Source: Inonotus obliquus
Lineage: Eukaryota > Basidiomycota > Agaricomycetes > Hymenochaetales > Hymenochaetaceae
Length of the DNA stretch: 64,000 nucleotides
Direction: 5' to 3'
Assembly (NCBI GenBank): GCA_032164295.1
Contig: JAJHTX010000004.1
Span: forward strand, 930,001 to 994,000
In this document: one piece after another, positions 23,375 to 38,491 of the stretch
Layout: each line of letters opens with the position of its first letter
Position numbering within the stretch: the stretch's first letter is position 1
Notes under the pieces: model-generated
What the model was told of the DNA's origin: nothing
What the model saw: the letters and a program-made list of their open reading frames with translations, nothing else
The model's database searches: none
Translations under genes and position numbers: made by a program

Positions 23375-26176
23375 TTACAACCCAATCCCTCCATGGGCCT
23401 TTCCCATATGGTCGTACACCTCATTTGACGCCGCAAAAGTCTTCAAACACTCCCAACAAATGTGCGTACTGCAGTTCACGCACATCAGATGGTTACACCC
23501 AGCAACCTTCTCGATATTCGCCGAGCAACTCGGACAGCTCTTCACATTGTGCTGCTCGCGCCACTCATTGAACAATCGTTCAGCCATCTCGTAACTGACA
23601 GCGCATTCGACATCGTCGTGCTGCACCTTGTGGCATGATGTGCAGATAGATACGAGACACGTCGGGCATTGTAGAGTCATCCCCGGGGCATCGCGATAGA
23701 TTTGTGGACAATCTGGCGTTGGGCAATAATGAAATTCCTGCGGCCGTGTCTGAATGTATTGAAAGAAGCTCGCCTCGGTGAGCCGGGCGAACTGCTCCTT
23801 CTGAAGAAGGCATTGGCAGATGGATAGGGGAAGCAGCTCCGTACATAAGTTGTCATTTCCCAGACATTTAAGTGGGAAGAGTTTGTTGTCGCCTGCAGAG
23901 ACTATGTACCTAATGAGGCACTCTTTGCAGGTAGCATGTCCGCAGTCCAAGGACACGGCATCAGCCACACTGTCCAGACAAACCGGGCACGTTCCGTTCC
24001 GAGGACCTTTCTTCGATTCTCTACTCGATGTACCACTGCGCGGTCGGGATTCGGACTGTTTGCTCAGGTAATCGACGACCCATAGAAACTGTTCTCCAGT
24101 ACCGCGAACGACGAGTTGGCGAGTTTTGAAATCAACAGAAGCGTTATCTTCCCCAACTTCCTTACAAATGTCAACCAGATTGTTGAATAACAGCTTCATC
24201 AGGATATTTCCCGTCAATGGAAGTGAGAAATGTCGTGTACTGCGTAGACGCGCAACTTCGTCAAGTAGGAGCCGTTTCGCTTCGATTCTGCCAGCATCGC
24301 TACCCCAAATCTGGACGATGCCTCGCATATCGTTTGGGCGAATGTAAGTATAGGTTCTCTTCGCGACAGAAACGACGAATGCGAGTCCGGACGAGGTTGA
24401 AAAGAAGTTGTCCCATACAGGCTTGCCCTTTCCCGCTTCCGCCAACGCTTCGCCGCTAAGAAGGCGTTCGAGTGGAGCTTTAACTCGTCTAAGGCTGTCC
24501 AGATGAGAAGCATTTAGCTCGATATCCACTTCTTTTGAAAGTGGAGTAATGTTACTGAAGCTCAGTTGCACGCCTGGTTGACCCTGCGCGAAACCTGCAA
24601 GCCGCTCCAGAGAAGGATGAAGTATTCTGAAGATGCGGAAAGGGAGCTTGTAATACATCTTGTGGAGATGGTCAAGGTAGATTTTCTCGTGACCGAGGAA
24701 AGCAAAACGCCGCCCCTTTAAAGCTCTACAGGCTGCCGCTGCAGCAGAAGGATCTGCAAACCGAGCGATCCCACGCAACCGTCCATGGGTCGGCACAGAA
24801 CGAGACAAATCCAAACTGATAACATCGCCGTACTCTTCAAGGATGACCTTGATTGTGTTAGTAGCGTTTACGAGGGACCTGTACAAGGGTTTCGTAAATA
24901 GTATGTCGCCCGCAACAGGTCTGCCCTTTCCTTCTCCGAAATTACGCACATGTTTCTCCGACGTCTGGAAAGGCATGCCTTCGAACTTGACGGTTGCTGG
25001 TCCCATTCTCGGACTTCCACTGTACACCTGCGCAGAGATAACGTGTTTCTTATAGGTTGAGCCGTGCATCATCTTCACCACCTTTTCCGCTTGTTGAAGG
25101 TTTTCGTACCCAGCATATACGGTGATGCCAGGTGCTGGGATGTCGATGCGAACGATACAGGCACGAAGTTGTCCGGAGCCCTCTTGAGCTCGAGGGCACA
25201 ACTCTGCTGTTATTTTTGTACTATAAGGCCCGAAACCGTTTAATGACGCTACAGCAGTTGCGGCCTGCGAGTGTTCCGCATATACGATTCTCGCAGAGCT
25301 GCTTGGTCCTTTCGGATAGACCTTCACCGACGTTATCTCGCCAAATGGCTTCGCAATCTTCCGCACTTCAGACTCTGAAATGACCGCGGGAAGATTACCC
25401 AGGAAGATAGTGTTCGATTCAAATCCCGTAAACACGTTCAATACTTGCAGTCCTCGTCCTATTGTTACACGGATGGCTTTCAACATCGGTAGAGTGATTT
25501 CTTCAGGGTTGTATGATCGGATGGCCAGGGGTGGCTTCGCTTTGACGATCGACTGGACTAAGATGTAATTGGACGTATTTGAGCGTACTTGCTACAGTGC
25601 TGCTTCCACATCACTCACTGTCAGTCTCGCTACTCCTGTCTTCATCGACAATTACATGCACAAGCTTACACCTCTCCCCACCTGAGCATAGGCCCGTCCT
25701 CGAATCGATGATTTTGCATACTCCATTTTCGGGAAGCTGAACAATGCTCAGCAATCAGAGTAAGGTAAAGTTGAAGGATATACCTTTGGCTCACGCACGT
25801 TTCGTGCACCATTGGGAATGTTAACCAGCGTATCCGAGGATGGCGTTGGACCCAAGAACTATCACGTCTATGTAGCAGCACTCTAAAGTAGAACCGAATT
25901 ACTCACAGGTTTTACTTTCTTATCTAATACCGATGAGGCTGTGTTCCGATTATTATGTGGGAGGATATTCGAAAAAGAACCGGCCATACTGCTGTCCTCG
26001 ACGAGCACAGAATTACAAGAGGCGAAATGCTCTTTAATCTGAGATAGAATCGACTCGCCACCGAAAACAGGAGCTGACTCCGTCGACGCGTTTGGTTGGT
26101 CAGGGCAGGGTCCATGTGGCTTGCTTTCTTTTGTTTTCTGGTATTTTCGCGTCTTCCCTTTCTTGACCATGGCCAT
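23375..26176 (-). CDS. RBR-type E3 ubiquitin ligase with N-terminal CCCH zinc finger and RRM
   Basis: Four exons (26176-25907, 25858-25784, 25736-25619, 25557-23375) give 881 residues. Order: a Lys-rich N terminus (MAMVKKGKTRKYQ), one CCCH finger (GVCKIIDSRTGLCSGGERCK then LVH, near residues 120-140), an RRM-like fold (NTIFLGNLPAVISESEVRKI), a long helical middle with a second RRM-like piece (GDVISLDLSRSVPTHGRLRG), then RING1 (CPVCLDSVADAVSLDCGHAT), IBR (CPTPDCPQIYRD, CPTCLVSICTSCHKV) and RING2 (CPSCSANIEKVAGCNHLMC). The GCNHLMC cysteine is the expected ubiquitin-accepting residue. Family knowledge says RBR ligases pass ubiquitin through a RING2 thioester; the RNA-binding modules suggest an RNA- or ribosome-linked substrate, which is inference. 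The three upstream exons are my assembly, supported by phase and the completed zinc finger. Confidence 0.85.
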
Positions 26177-26666
26177 GGCTTTATTATTCAAACAACGGAA
26201 TGATCAGAGTTTCCAAAGGCAAGAATAGGGGCTCCTAGAGTCTTCGTGTCGTGAATCGAGCCAAGAACAAGCACGTAGTCACTGGCAGAGAGGAAGAGAG
26301 AGGTGAACCATAGATGATGATGGGACTTGAGGAAGAGGCGTTGCTACATAATAAACGCTCAGAACGGAGTTCCCTAAAACAAACCTTAGCAAATGAAGTA
26401 TAGCTTTTTGGCCAAAAGATGGTTCTGCCGATTTAATCCCCGCTTACCTCTACATCCGTAGGTTCTTTCAAGTATAATTGGCGTCGTACGACGCGCAAGC
26501 TGGGTTGAGTCAAGTTTAGACTTGGGAAAATATATAAAAATGATCAGCGCCCGTATTACGTACTCAATATCACATTCATGTCCATCAATAATAGTGACTC
26601 TTTTTTCAGGTGAAGCGTATTATACATGACTCGATATCAGACCCCAATAATTCATGGTGGGAATCG
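26177..26666. promoter_or_regulatory. Intergenic: RBR promoter side, MLKL-like 3' side
   Basis: About 490 bases between two minus-strand genes. Contains an AT-rich stretch (tatataaaaat near 26530). No gene seen. Confidence 0.4.
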
Positions 26667-29600
26667 CTAGACTTCTTTTGAGATCGCCTTCACTCTGCTC
26701 CATGCAGGGCTTCGTTCGACGACTAGCTCATACTCCCTAGAAGCACTGCACCACTTCTGATTCTTTCGTATGATTTCTCCCGCATTGCACAGTTTCCGTG
26801 TGCTCTTGAAGGCTGGGACGTATCCATAGCGCTTCACAATGTCCTCTCTTCTAATTCGGATATATCGAATGCGCTTCAATTCTCTACACCATATGCGGAG
26901 AGATTAATCAAGAACTCTTTCAGCAGTTCGAACTTCGAAGCTCGGCTTACCTTTCTTTTCCTTGAAACGTAACTCGCGGATCCCAGGTTTCATTCGATGA
27001 TGCCAAGAAGCTGGGTACAGGAAGGACTTGAGAAAATTGCAATTCATCCTCTGGCGATTCTGGTTCCGTTGCGTAAACAAATGGAAGCGGTGGTTCTGTA
27101 CCCGCGGCATTTTGAATCTGCAGTTCGTCGTCCGATTTTGCGTCGTTCATCAGAAATCGGTATTCCTTAACGTGAGTTACTTTCGTGACTAAGTATGCCG
27201 TTTCAGAGTGAGTATTATGCATAAACTGCGGTTCACCACGTACTAAGAACGAGATCCTCATGGGATCCACCGTACTGTAGAAAAGGAAGGCTGTTGACGA
27301 GGAAGCGCGACGGTTTTCCGAATTCCGTCAGACTCTGCAGATGATACCAATTGAGCTTGAGACTAGAAAATCCCCTCTTTCGAGTCTCCTCTAGATCCGA
27401 ACGCCATCTACATCTCATTGTCAGTAAGCACTTCGGGGATTAGAAGACAACGTACATGCGCGGAGACTCGTGAACTATATCCGCCAGTCCGTCACCAGTA
27501 TATTCGGGCAGCTTCGTCTCCGTCACTGCGGACAGAATACCGGGACTATCATCGACCATGCTACCATATGGTTGAAACATGAAGTCTTCTTCGATTCCCG
27601 GCAACAGAACACCGTAATCACCGGCTTTAATAGCTCTACCACAGTCAATCGATGCAGAAAAAATCGGTTGGTCGCTCCATCCAGGTTTTAACTTAGGCGA
27701 TAGAAAATGCTCTCCGGTGCTGTCGTTGCGTTGTGCATGATCGGCGAGAAAAGCATTGACGGCCGTCCTGATATCGCTCGTCTTTATGCTGTAAATCCCT
27801 GGAGTTTCCTGTGTGGACTTCAGCCTTGTCAAGTAGCGAAGTACGTTCCTGGATTCCTGGTAGTACGGTCAGACGCGTGTATGTAATGCGAGTGACATTA
27901 GCACTACCATGGGAGGCCAAAGCATTTCCTGGACTGTGTGTACAAGGGAAACTTGCTTCTTTCCTTTGTGCTTTTGCATTGGTGGATTGATAGATACTAA
28001 AAGGTTATTTCCTGCATCCAAAGCGAGTGTTGCGTCCTTGCCGGTGTGTCAGGGGCCAAAATTATACTACCAAGAGAAAGGAAAGATACCTCCATAGCGA
28101 GAACTGAGGTCGCCTCGTCCACTCGAAGCTTGCTTCTAACATGCTTAACTGCTGACTGTTGAGTTGAGTAGCACCTTTAGTGCAGCAGATGCGCAGGAAA
28201 CGCCAGAGACATACTAGCGCTGCATTCATCTGATGGAAGTAGCGTAGCGAATGATCAGAACCAAATTAAAATCACTATTTTTATCACTCACCATCTTTAC
28301 AATGGTGACTGCGATTGAACTGACATCTTGCCTCTTCAAGGCTTGTATTAGGTACGTTGCAAGACATCTGGCCTGGCCTAAACGGAATTAGTATCACATC
28401 ACAAACTAGAGAATAGTGTTCATGAGAATTCACCGTTCTGAAATACAACGTACAAGTGAGGGCTAGCCCGATTCGTGATTCCCTGAAGTTGAAGAACATT
28501 TGGGTGTCTTAAGGCGTACTTAAGCAGCAAGTTCCATCGACATGTTGTGGCATACGTACTTGAGTTTGTGCCAGTGTCTAACTTCCCGGATCCAATTCTG
28601 CGCAAGAGAAATATCAGTGAGAGCTCGATGGAGGGAAGTGTCTAATCATGCCTTGCGCTCCTCTTCATCGTCTCCATCAAAGCTCTTGATTAATCTCTTC
28701 TCTCCTCTGACGAGCGCATAGTTCATGCCAGTAAAGGTAGCAAAGGAGCGTTCTGTCTCATCGTCGGGCGGTACGAGCCGTATATCGCTGATACGAACTT
28801 CATCATACTTCGCAGACGGACAATGAGATGGGGAGATCGTATCAGGCTGTCTTCTGCTTACCAGCGATCCGACGCGCTCCAGAAACTCTTCATCAGGGTC
28901 TCGAGAAGATTGAACCAGAGCCAATTCTTGCTTGGTATCTTGCTCCAGTCGGTTACTCTGACTCAGAGTCATCTGGGTGGTAACTGTCACTCCTAGCAAT
29001 AAACTGAGCTGTTTCTCGGGAATAAGTACTGTGCAAGCTCAGAAAATCCAGAATCCATACGTTCAATTTTCCAATCGCCGCGTCGAGAGTAGCCGAATGA
29101 GCGTTGAGATCGCTCTTTATTTTATCCCTAAACAAAGCACGTCTGAAAAAGCCCTTTTTGGCGGGTCTCAGTTTTTCGTAGATGTTCATCAAGACACTTC
29201 AGCGCCATGAGCCGACTGAACTGGCTCTAAAAATGGATGGGTGGGACTAACAGTTCAAACTCCTGCATCTTTTCGCCCAAATTCGGTGGTATCACAGCGC
29301 TGGTTTCATCGAAATGTTCCCGAATCAAAAGTAGGACATCTACAACTCGCTTGATCAACAGCATGCGCGCCTCGTCATTTTCGCCGACAGCCTACGGTGA
29401 ATGGGTTCAGTATTTGAGAAGATAATGATTGGAGGAACAACGGCACCTTAATAACTTCCAGCATGCCGAGAACCACTTCCGCCGCGCATTTCGTCGGCGC
29501 AAAGCTGACAAGTTCAGAGATGCTACTAGTTAACTTGGCGACAGCCGTCGCTGAGCTAACGACGGCGGTACGAGACACGCGAAACTTGAAAAAGTTTCTC

Positions 29601-29713
29601 ATCATGAGGGAATATAGTGGCAGATCCTTTCGAGGTCGGACTTGCAGGGACGTCAAGATGATCGGATGGGCGAGGGGTTCATATGTGGTACTTATGAGGG
29701 GGAAACTGACCAT
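26667..29713 (-). CDS. MLKL-like helical-bundle domain fused to degenerate kinase domain (putative pseudokinase)
   Basis: Fourteen exons (29713-29447, 29391-29252, 29196-29030, 28983-28652, 28597-28560, 28507-28434, 28377-28292, 28229-28215, 28155-28090, 28036-27908, 27856-27456, 27407-27244, 27188-26951, 26883-26667) join in one frame of 777 residues. Residues about 40-210 form Ala/Leu-rich helices (TKCAAEVVLGMLEVIKAVGE, LLIKRVVDVLLLIREHF) like the MLKL-type N-terminal domain found on many mushroom kinases. A kinase-like N-lobe follows: RGEKRLIKSF (Lys), NWIREVRHWHKLKHPNVLQL (alpha-C and beta-4) and HLYVVFQNG (hinge). I see no glycine loop, HRD or DFG, so it is probably catalytically dead. 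The last 350 residues match nothing I know. Exon 4 ends at a GC donor; one exon is 15 bases. Fold assignment is by eye. Confidence 0.72.
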
Positions 29714-30878
29714 GGCAGATCAGGCTCTTGGGCTTCGGATCCTAAGAATACGACAAGGTTCGAATGTCCGACTACAGTTGCGGCGCCCGTTGAGGCCTGG
29801 ATCGTAATGAATCATGCTGAGTTCATGACAGGAGTCAGCGATGTAACACAACGAGGAATCAAGGAATCAACCGAATGGATCGAGCATTCGATCGTGCACA
29901 ATAACGAAGAAGCTGATCTCATTTCTCGTCCATTCTAATGTAGATATGACGGTAACCGAAGACGCAATGCTTCATGGTCAACGTTTAGGATGGACATCAT
30001 ATTCAGGTTCTTTGAAGTCTCCTCGCAAAGTAAATAAATCACTCTCCTAAGGACTTTCGTGAGTATCATCGTAACTCACAGAGCATAGGCTTGAACAACC
30101 AACCTTCGCTTAGACTCTCCCCTCATGGTAATACTAGCCCGCAATTTCAGAGGTATTCTTTCTTCACAGTAAAAGCAGGTTGACCTATTGTACTCTGCAG
30201 GTACAGTTGCATCGCCATTCGTGAGATTGGTATCCTCAGATCAGAGAACGTGTCAGACTATTATTAAGGCCGGTACATACAACCAGGGCAAAGGGACCTA
30301 TCCTTGAGTAGCGGAAAGCTCTGGCACAAAGTAATCGACAAGACGTGTGAGAACGTGCACAATTAGCTTCACGATCATCACGAAGGTCCATTGTTGCACG
30401 AGAAGTTTCACTATCCGTTTGGAATCAGTCACACAAGTTGGCGGTTGATATAGCTGCTCACCTAAGAAGGCATTCGCTCAAACGACTTGCCTGAGAAAGG
30501 AAGTATTAATATCGATCAGAAAGTGTTCAAACATGATATGTGATGGTATTGATACGCATTTGCGGCTCTAAGGACATTTAAGCGCTTTTGGAGTTCTTTT
30601 TGCGTAAGAGACCATCACAGGTACCACACTCCCTTCATTAGCGGAGTCGCGTCGATAGCTTGGCTCATGGGCAACATAACGGCATCCCGAAGCACCTATT
30701 ATGGCGGAACGTACGCCATCAACACCGAGCCAGAGCTGGCACATTTGGAGTAAGCACGCGCATTGTAAGGCCCCGTCGTAATAGCTTCAACCGGAAGCAG
30801 CACATTCATATGCATCGTACGTAGAATAGATGAGTAGTAGTCAGAACGCAAACGCGTCCAAGTCGTTCCTTCTTTTTT

Positions 30879-30905
30879 CACGTGCCGTTATGGTTCGGTC
30901 ACGTG
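30879..30905. promoter_or_regulatory. Pair of CACGTG palindromes
   Basis: Two perfect CACGTG E-boxes at 30879-30884 and 30900-30905, 21 bases apart start to start (about two helical turns). They lie about 310 bases upstream of the CsbD-like ATG. CACGTG is the core site of bHLH factors; function here is inferred. Confidence 0.4.
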
Positions 30906-31129
30906 CTGCGCGTATTTCGTCATAAGCGATGGACCTTGTGCTTCAAGATTAACTTTAGGCCCTGGAAAGAATAATGGCACCAAGACACCGCAATATTGCT
31001 CATGTGGTGCCTCCTCTTAAGAGGTTTACTCCACAACATACTCAACAAGCCATTGCACCTCGATACAACTCCGATCCGAAATCTCCTGTGACGTACCGTA
31101 TGGCGTAGCATTCCTGGTTTTCTCGACGA

Positions 31130-31135
31130 TATAAA
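31130..31135 (+). promoter_or_regulatory. TATA box candidate for the CsbD-like gene
   Basis: TATAAA 80 bases before the ATG at 31215, a sensible distance for an inducible stress gene. The leader between them is rich in C, A and T. Confidence 0.45.
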
Positions 31136-31214
31136 CTGGGTACATCGTCGGACAGATAAAGCCCACTTCTCAACCTACCACTTACAATCACATCCAACCA
31201 CTACCATTTCAATC

Positions 31215-32040
31215 ATGTCTTTCAACAGTGAGTACTTGTCATTTATACCGAACGTCGTCACATTGACCTCAAATCAACTTCCCAGCCGATGGCTTCGGCT
31301 CGAACACGACAAACACGTCGGGCTCGAACACGACAGGCGATCGCACTGAAGGCTTGCGCGGTTCGCGAGGCGGCGTAGAGTCGACAGGTCGAGGTACCGG
31401 TTCTGGTGTCCTTGACTCTGCCAGCACTGGTCTAGGCGGTTATCCCACCCAGACGCAAGATCGCCCCTCCGACGACCAGACGTACCGCAATGCAGACAAT
31501 ACCACGCCCCAAGTCGGCCATACTCATATTCAAACCAAGGACCCCAGCCAACGCACGTTTGGCGACAGTCGTAGTTCGGAGAAGCCCGCATTCAGTGGCT
31601 CAGACTCGGCGTACAAGAACACCGAAACGGGTGGCGCCTTTTCGCGGAGCTCTGAACCGGGTCTTAACCAGCGTAACGCTCTAAATGACAATACGAACAC
31701 GAATACGAGTAGCATCCCAGGAACTCGATCCTCTGGCGCGGCATCTGGAGGAATCACCGATGATGTTCGCGAACGCGAGACTCGACCTCGCGGCGAGCAT
31801 ATCGGTAGCGAATCCAAACGCGATCATAATACTGGCCCTCGCGACGAACATATCGGTAGCGAATCCAAAGATCGTAATACTGGCCCTCGCGACGAACATA
31901 TCGGTAGCGATTCCACTAGCGATCATAAGGCTACATTTGGCGATAAAATGCGCGGCAATGTTGAGAAGCTTGCTGGTGCGATGACTGGCAAGCCAGAGCT
32001 GAAGGAGCGCGGTCAGGAGCGTAAGGCCGGCGACCTCTAA
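31215..32040 (+). CDS. CsbD-like hydrophilic stress-type protein with internal repeats
   Basis: Two exons (31215-31227, 31286-32040) give 255 residues. The protein is almost wholly hydrophilic, rich in Gly, Ser, Thr, Asn and Arg, and lacks membrane segments or Cys, as hydrophilin or LEA-like proteins do. Three tandem copies of a PRDEHIGSESK-type unit of 14-17 residues lie before the C terminus. The last 33 residues (ATFGDKMRGNVEKLAGAMTG, then KPELKERGQERKAGDL) fit the CsbD-like stress domain known from bacterial CsbD/YjbJ and many fungi. The start exon is only 13 bases (MSFN). A TATA box and a CACGTG pair upstream suggest induced expression. The biochemical role is unknown. Confidence 0.8.
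31786..31929 (+). repeat. Three tandem coding repeats of 45-51 bases
   Basis: Units start at about 31786, 31837 and 31885 and share CGNCGANCATATCGGTAGCG. They encode PRGEHIGSESKRDHNTG, PRDEHIGSESKDRNTG and PRDEHIGSDSTSDH. Indels are multiples of three, so the frame is kept. Confidence 0.85.
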
Positions 32041-32478
32041 AGCATCGACGTGCTAGATATTGAATAACAGATCGCAAGGGAATATATGTAATTGTATAGC
32101 AGCTATGTAAACCAATCTTAATCGCATCATAACCCCCTACGCTCAGTCTGTGCAAGTGTGTCTGAAGCATAATCAGCATGGATGGTTTCGCCTGCGGTAT
32201 TTGTGGTCGACCTTCAGCCGTATCTAACGATTGTGTGTACATTGTACTTCCGAGAGAAAATCAGAAGGTGATATACCATGCCGGATAAATGACAAGCAGT
32301 TTTTACGACGATGTTCCCAAGGAGCGACTTCTGTTTGGGATAGAAGATGAGATATACGCCGATACGAATGCTCAGACGTTCCTACAGTATCATTCGAACG
32401 TGTGATAGTAAGACGAAAAGGGGTCTACATCCCCACAAGAAACTATCATCCTCACCTCTTTGGCTGGACTTGATCTAC
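32041..32478. other. Convergent intergenic region
   Basis: About 440 bases between the CsbD-like stop and the amidase stop. Nothing recognised. Confidence 0.5.
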
Positions 32479-34960
<2,482 letters not shown>

Positions 34961-35480
34961 ACCCAGTTGACAGGGACGGTGACCTGGCGCGTCGAGATGC
35001 ACGTAGGTTTTTTAACAGTCCTTATAACCAAAACTTACTATCTTCAGTTGAGACACGATCATGTGTGTCAAATGCAGATAAGACGCCTCGCGCCCAAAGC
35101 CCAAGAGAACACGGCCGAAGGACGTTGACGGACCGTTCGATTAACGCCTGACTGAGCAAATGGGGCTATCAGCAAGGAGTTTTTCCCCAGGAACGGGAGA
35201 TAACAAAAATATATGACCACCGAGAACATTCAAGATTTCTGATATCGTCCGAGCGAGCGGTGTTGCGATCCACGTCATGACGAATGAGTCGATCAATATC
35301 TGGGGTACACCGTCCGAGTGATAAAACGAGTGTTCCATAACTCGGTTGCCTGGTATTCAAAGGAGAAGCACTAATTACCCATGTTATTTTGGAATCGCTC
35401 GCGTGACGGGAATCGACGCAGAGAAGACGGCTATGAGAAAAAGCAAAAGAACGCCGATATCGTTTCGATCTCGGTATATA
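34961..35480. other. Intergenic: amidase promoter side, COQ2 3' side
   Basis: About 520 bases. Short ORFs here are shadows; no element recognised. Confidence 0.45.
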
Positions 35481-36898
<1,418 letters not shown>

Positions 36899-37123
36899 TG
36901 GGAAGGGCAGGATCGACGCACAGCCGCGACTTTCAATAACTCGAAACAAAAAAAGATATTTATTTATTCATTTTGTTTATTTATAGTTCATAGAAAACTT
37001 GAATACAACTTCAATTCCATTTTATCCGCGGCACAAAGCATTAGAAGATGACAACACAAAGAACTAGAAAAGGAAAATCCGGGAGATAGCCAACGAAACG
37101 AACGTCTAGCTTGTATGTATTCA

Positions 37124-38298
37124 TCACCACTCTTTTCCGAGTTTGAATGCCCAATCAAAATCTTTGAGAGGACATGAACAACTGTGCACGGTCATGTAAA
37201 TCAAGACATGACTTACCGGCATAGACCTCCTTGTCGTCGTCAATGACACGGCTCCTGACGTGATATGTACCTGTACGTGCGACCATGCCAGACGGCGATT
37301 CTTCCGTAGGGAAGTTCTTGATGTATGGGTCACTACAAGTGAACCGTCATAGTACAGTAAACGGCTAGAAGTTGGAGAACGTACGGAGATGGACCATATG
37401 AACCAAGCATTTGCTCTAATTTGTCGACTGGTTTACGTGTTAGATGAATATTCTCGAGCGCATCACTTCAACTGATGTATACCGACCTTTGATTCCCGAA
37501 CGCTTGACGACCTGAAGATATTTCACGCCCTAAACCCAAGCGTTCAGAAGACACGCAGTTCGAAACTCTAATCGAACTCATACCCTGATTTGATATGTCA
37601 ATCCTCGATGGTCAATGCAGGAAACAAATCTGACTCACGAGATAATAGAATGGTTAACCTTGAACTTGATCTGGACGCTATGTAAAGCAGTCAATCTACA
37701 GTTTTCATCTCTCGTATTGGATATTGGACAGCTCACTTATATTCGATACCCTCCTTGATAGTGAACGGGTTTTTCTTCGCGTCCGCCAGCGCCTGAGAGT
37801 CGGACAGGTCAAGTACCAGCCTCTTCCCGGGTGGAAGCGAAGGAGAGACAAGTTCCAAGCTCAAAATGGTGACCTGCATACAAGCAGTTTCATGAGCGAT
37901 GGTTACAACAATCACATCAGCAGCGCAACCAAAAGCACCTTTGGACCCTCCGCCGGGCCAACTGGAGCTCCAGGAGCAATACCCAAGCTTGCCTTCCATC
38001 TAGCCAAACTTTCATCCTCCGCATCCATCTTCGCATACTCCTCAGGACTCTGAGCAACTCGCCATCAGTCTCACGTCCGTTTTCATCGCTCGAACATTAT
38101 ACGTGCCTTTGCTGGTGCGGATACCTTGTAGCCTACACAGACGTGAACGGTCTCAGCGTTATTGTTGCTATGCGAGAGTCAAGATCGACCAACCGACCTG
38201 GTGTCTCCGACGCGTGAAGGTCTTCATCGTCGTGCTAAAAGTCGGTTGATGAACCATCGAGGCTAGATACAGAGTGAATTCGATCTTACGGAAGACAT
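37124..38298 (-). CDS. RDI1: Rho GDP-dissociation inhibitor
   Basis: A multi-exon minus-strand gene. The 5' end assembles as 38298-38290 (MSS, 9 bases), 38234-38198, 38132-38107 and 38049 onward. The N-terminal regulatory arm reads HDDEDLHASETPGYK, then SPEEYAKMDAEDESLARWKA. The immunoglobulin-like geranylgeranyl-binding domain shows LSLELVSPSLPPGKRLVLDL, NPFTIKEGIEY, VQIKFKVNHSIISG, VVKRSGIKVDKLEQMLGSYG, ESPSGMVARTGTYHVRSRVI and the terminal DFDWAFKLGKEW. It extracts prenylated Rho GTPases from membranes. The third exon can end at a GC donor (38107) or earlier at GT (after GYK), which would remove VSAPAK. Family identity is very strong; intron edges in the 3' half were not all fixed. Confidence 0.92.
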
Positions 38299-38491
38299 TT
38301 TCGGATATAGCTATAGTCCAAAGTTTTATAAAGATCAAAGGTGCGCCTAGAGGAGATGAGATGGTCGAAGGGTTGAACTTTGTAACAAGCGAGAGTCCAC
38401 AATCTTGACCATGTTTATCGATATTATATAAGCAATCAGGAGATAAGAAAACTGTTTACGTAATCAAGTCGGGAACATCAATAACAACCTC

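Larger units (their letters stand above)
29714..31214. other. 1.5 kb gene-poor region upstream of the CsbD-like gene
   Basis: It holds the start side of the MLKL-like gene and the promoter of the plus-strand CsbD-like gene. Six-frame ORFs are all short and random-looking. Notable elements near the right end are listed separately. Confidence 0.45.

Noticed and set aside
29740..29790. GGTTCGAATGTCC, similar to a tRNA B box
   Set aside because: There is no matching A box, anticodon stem or acceptor stem at the right spacing.
31215..32040. Recent bacterial transfer of the CsbD-like gene
   Set aside because: The gene has a normal fungal intron, and CsbD-like proteins are known in many fungi; nothing in the sequence shows a recent transfer.
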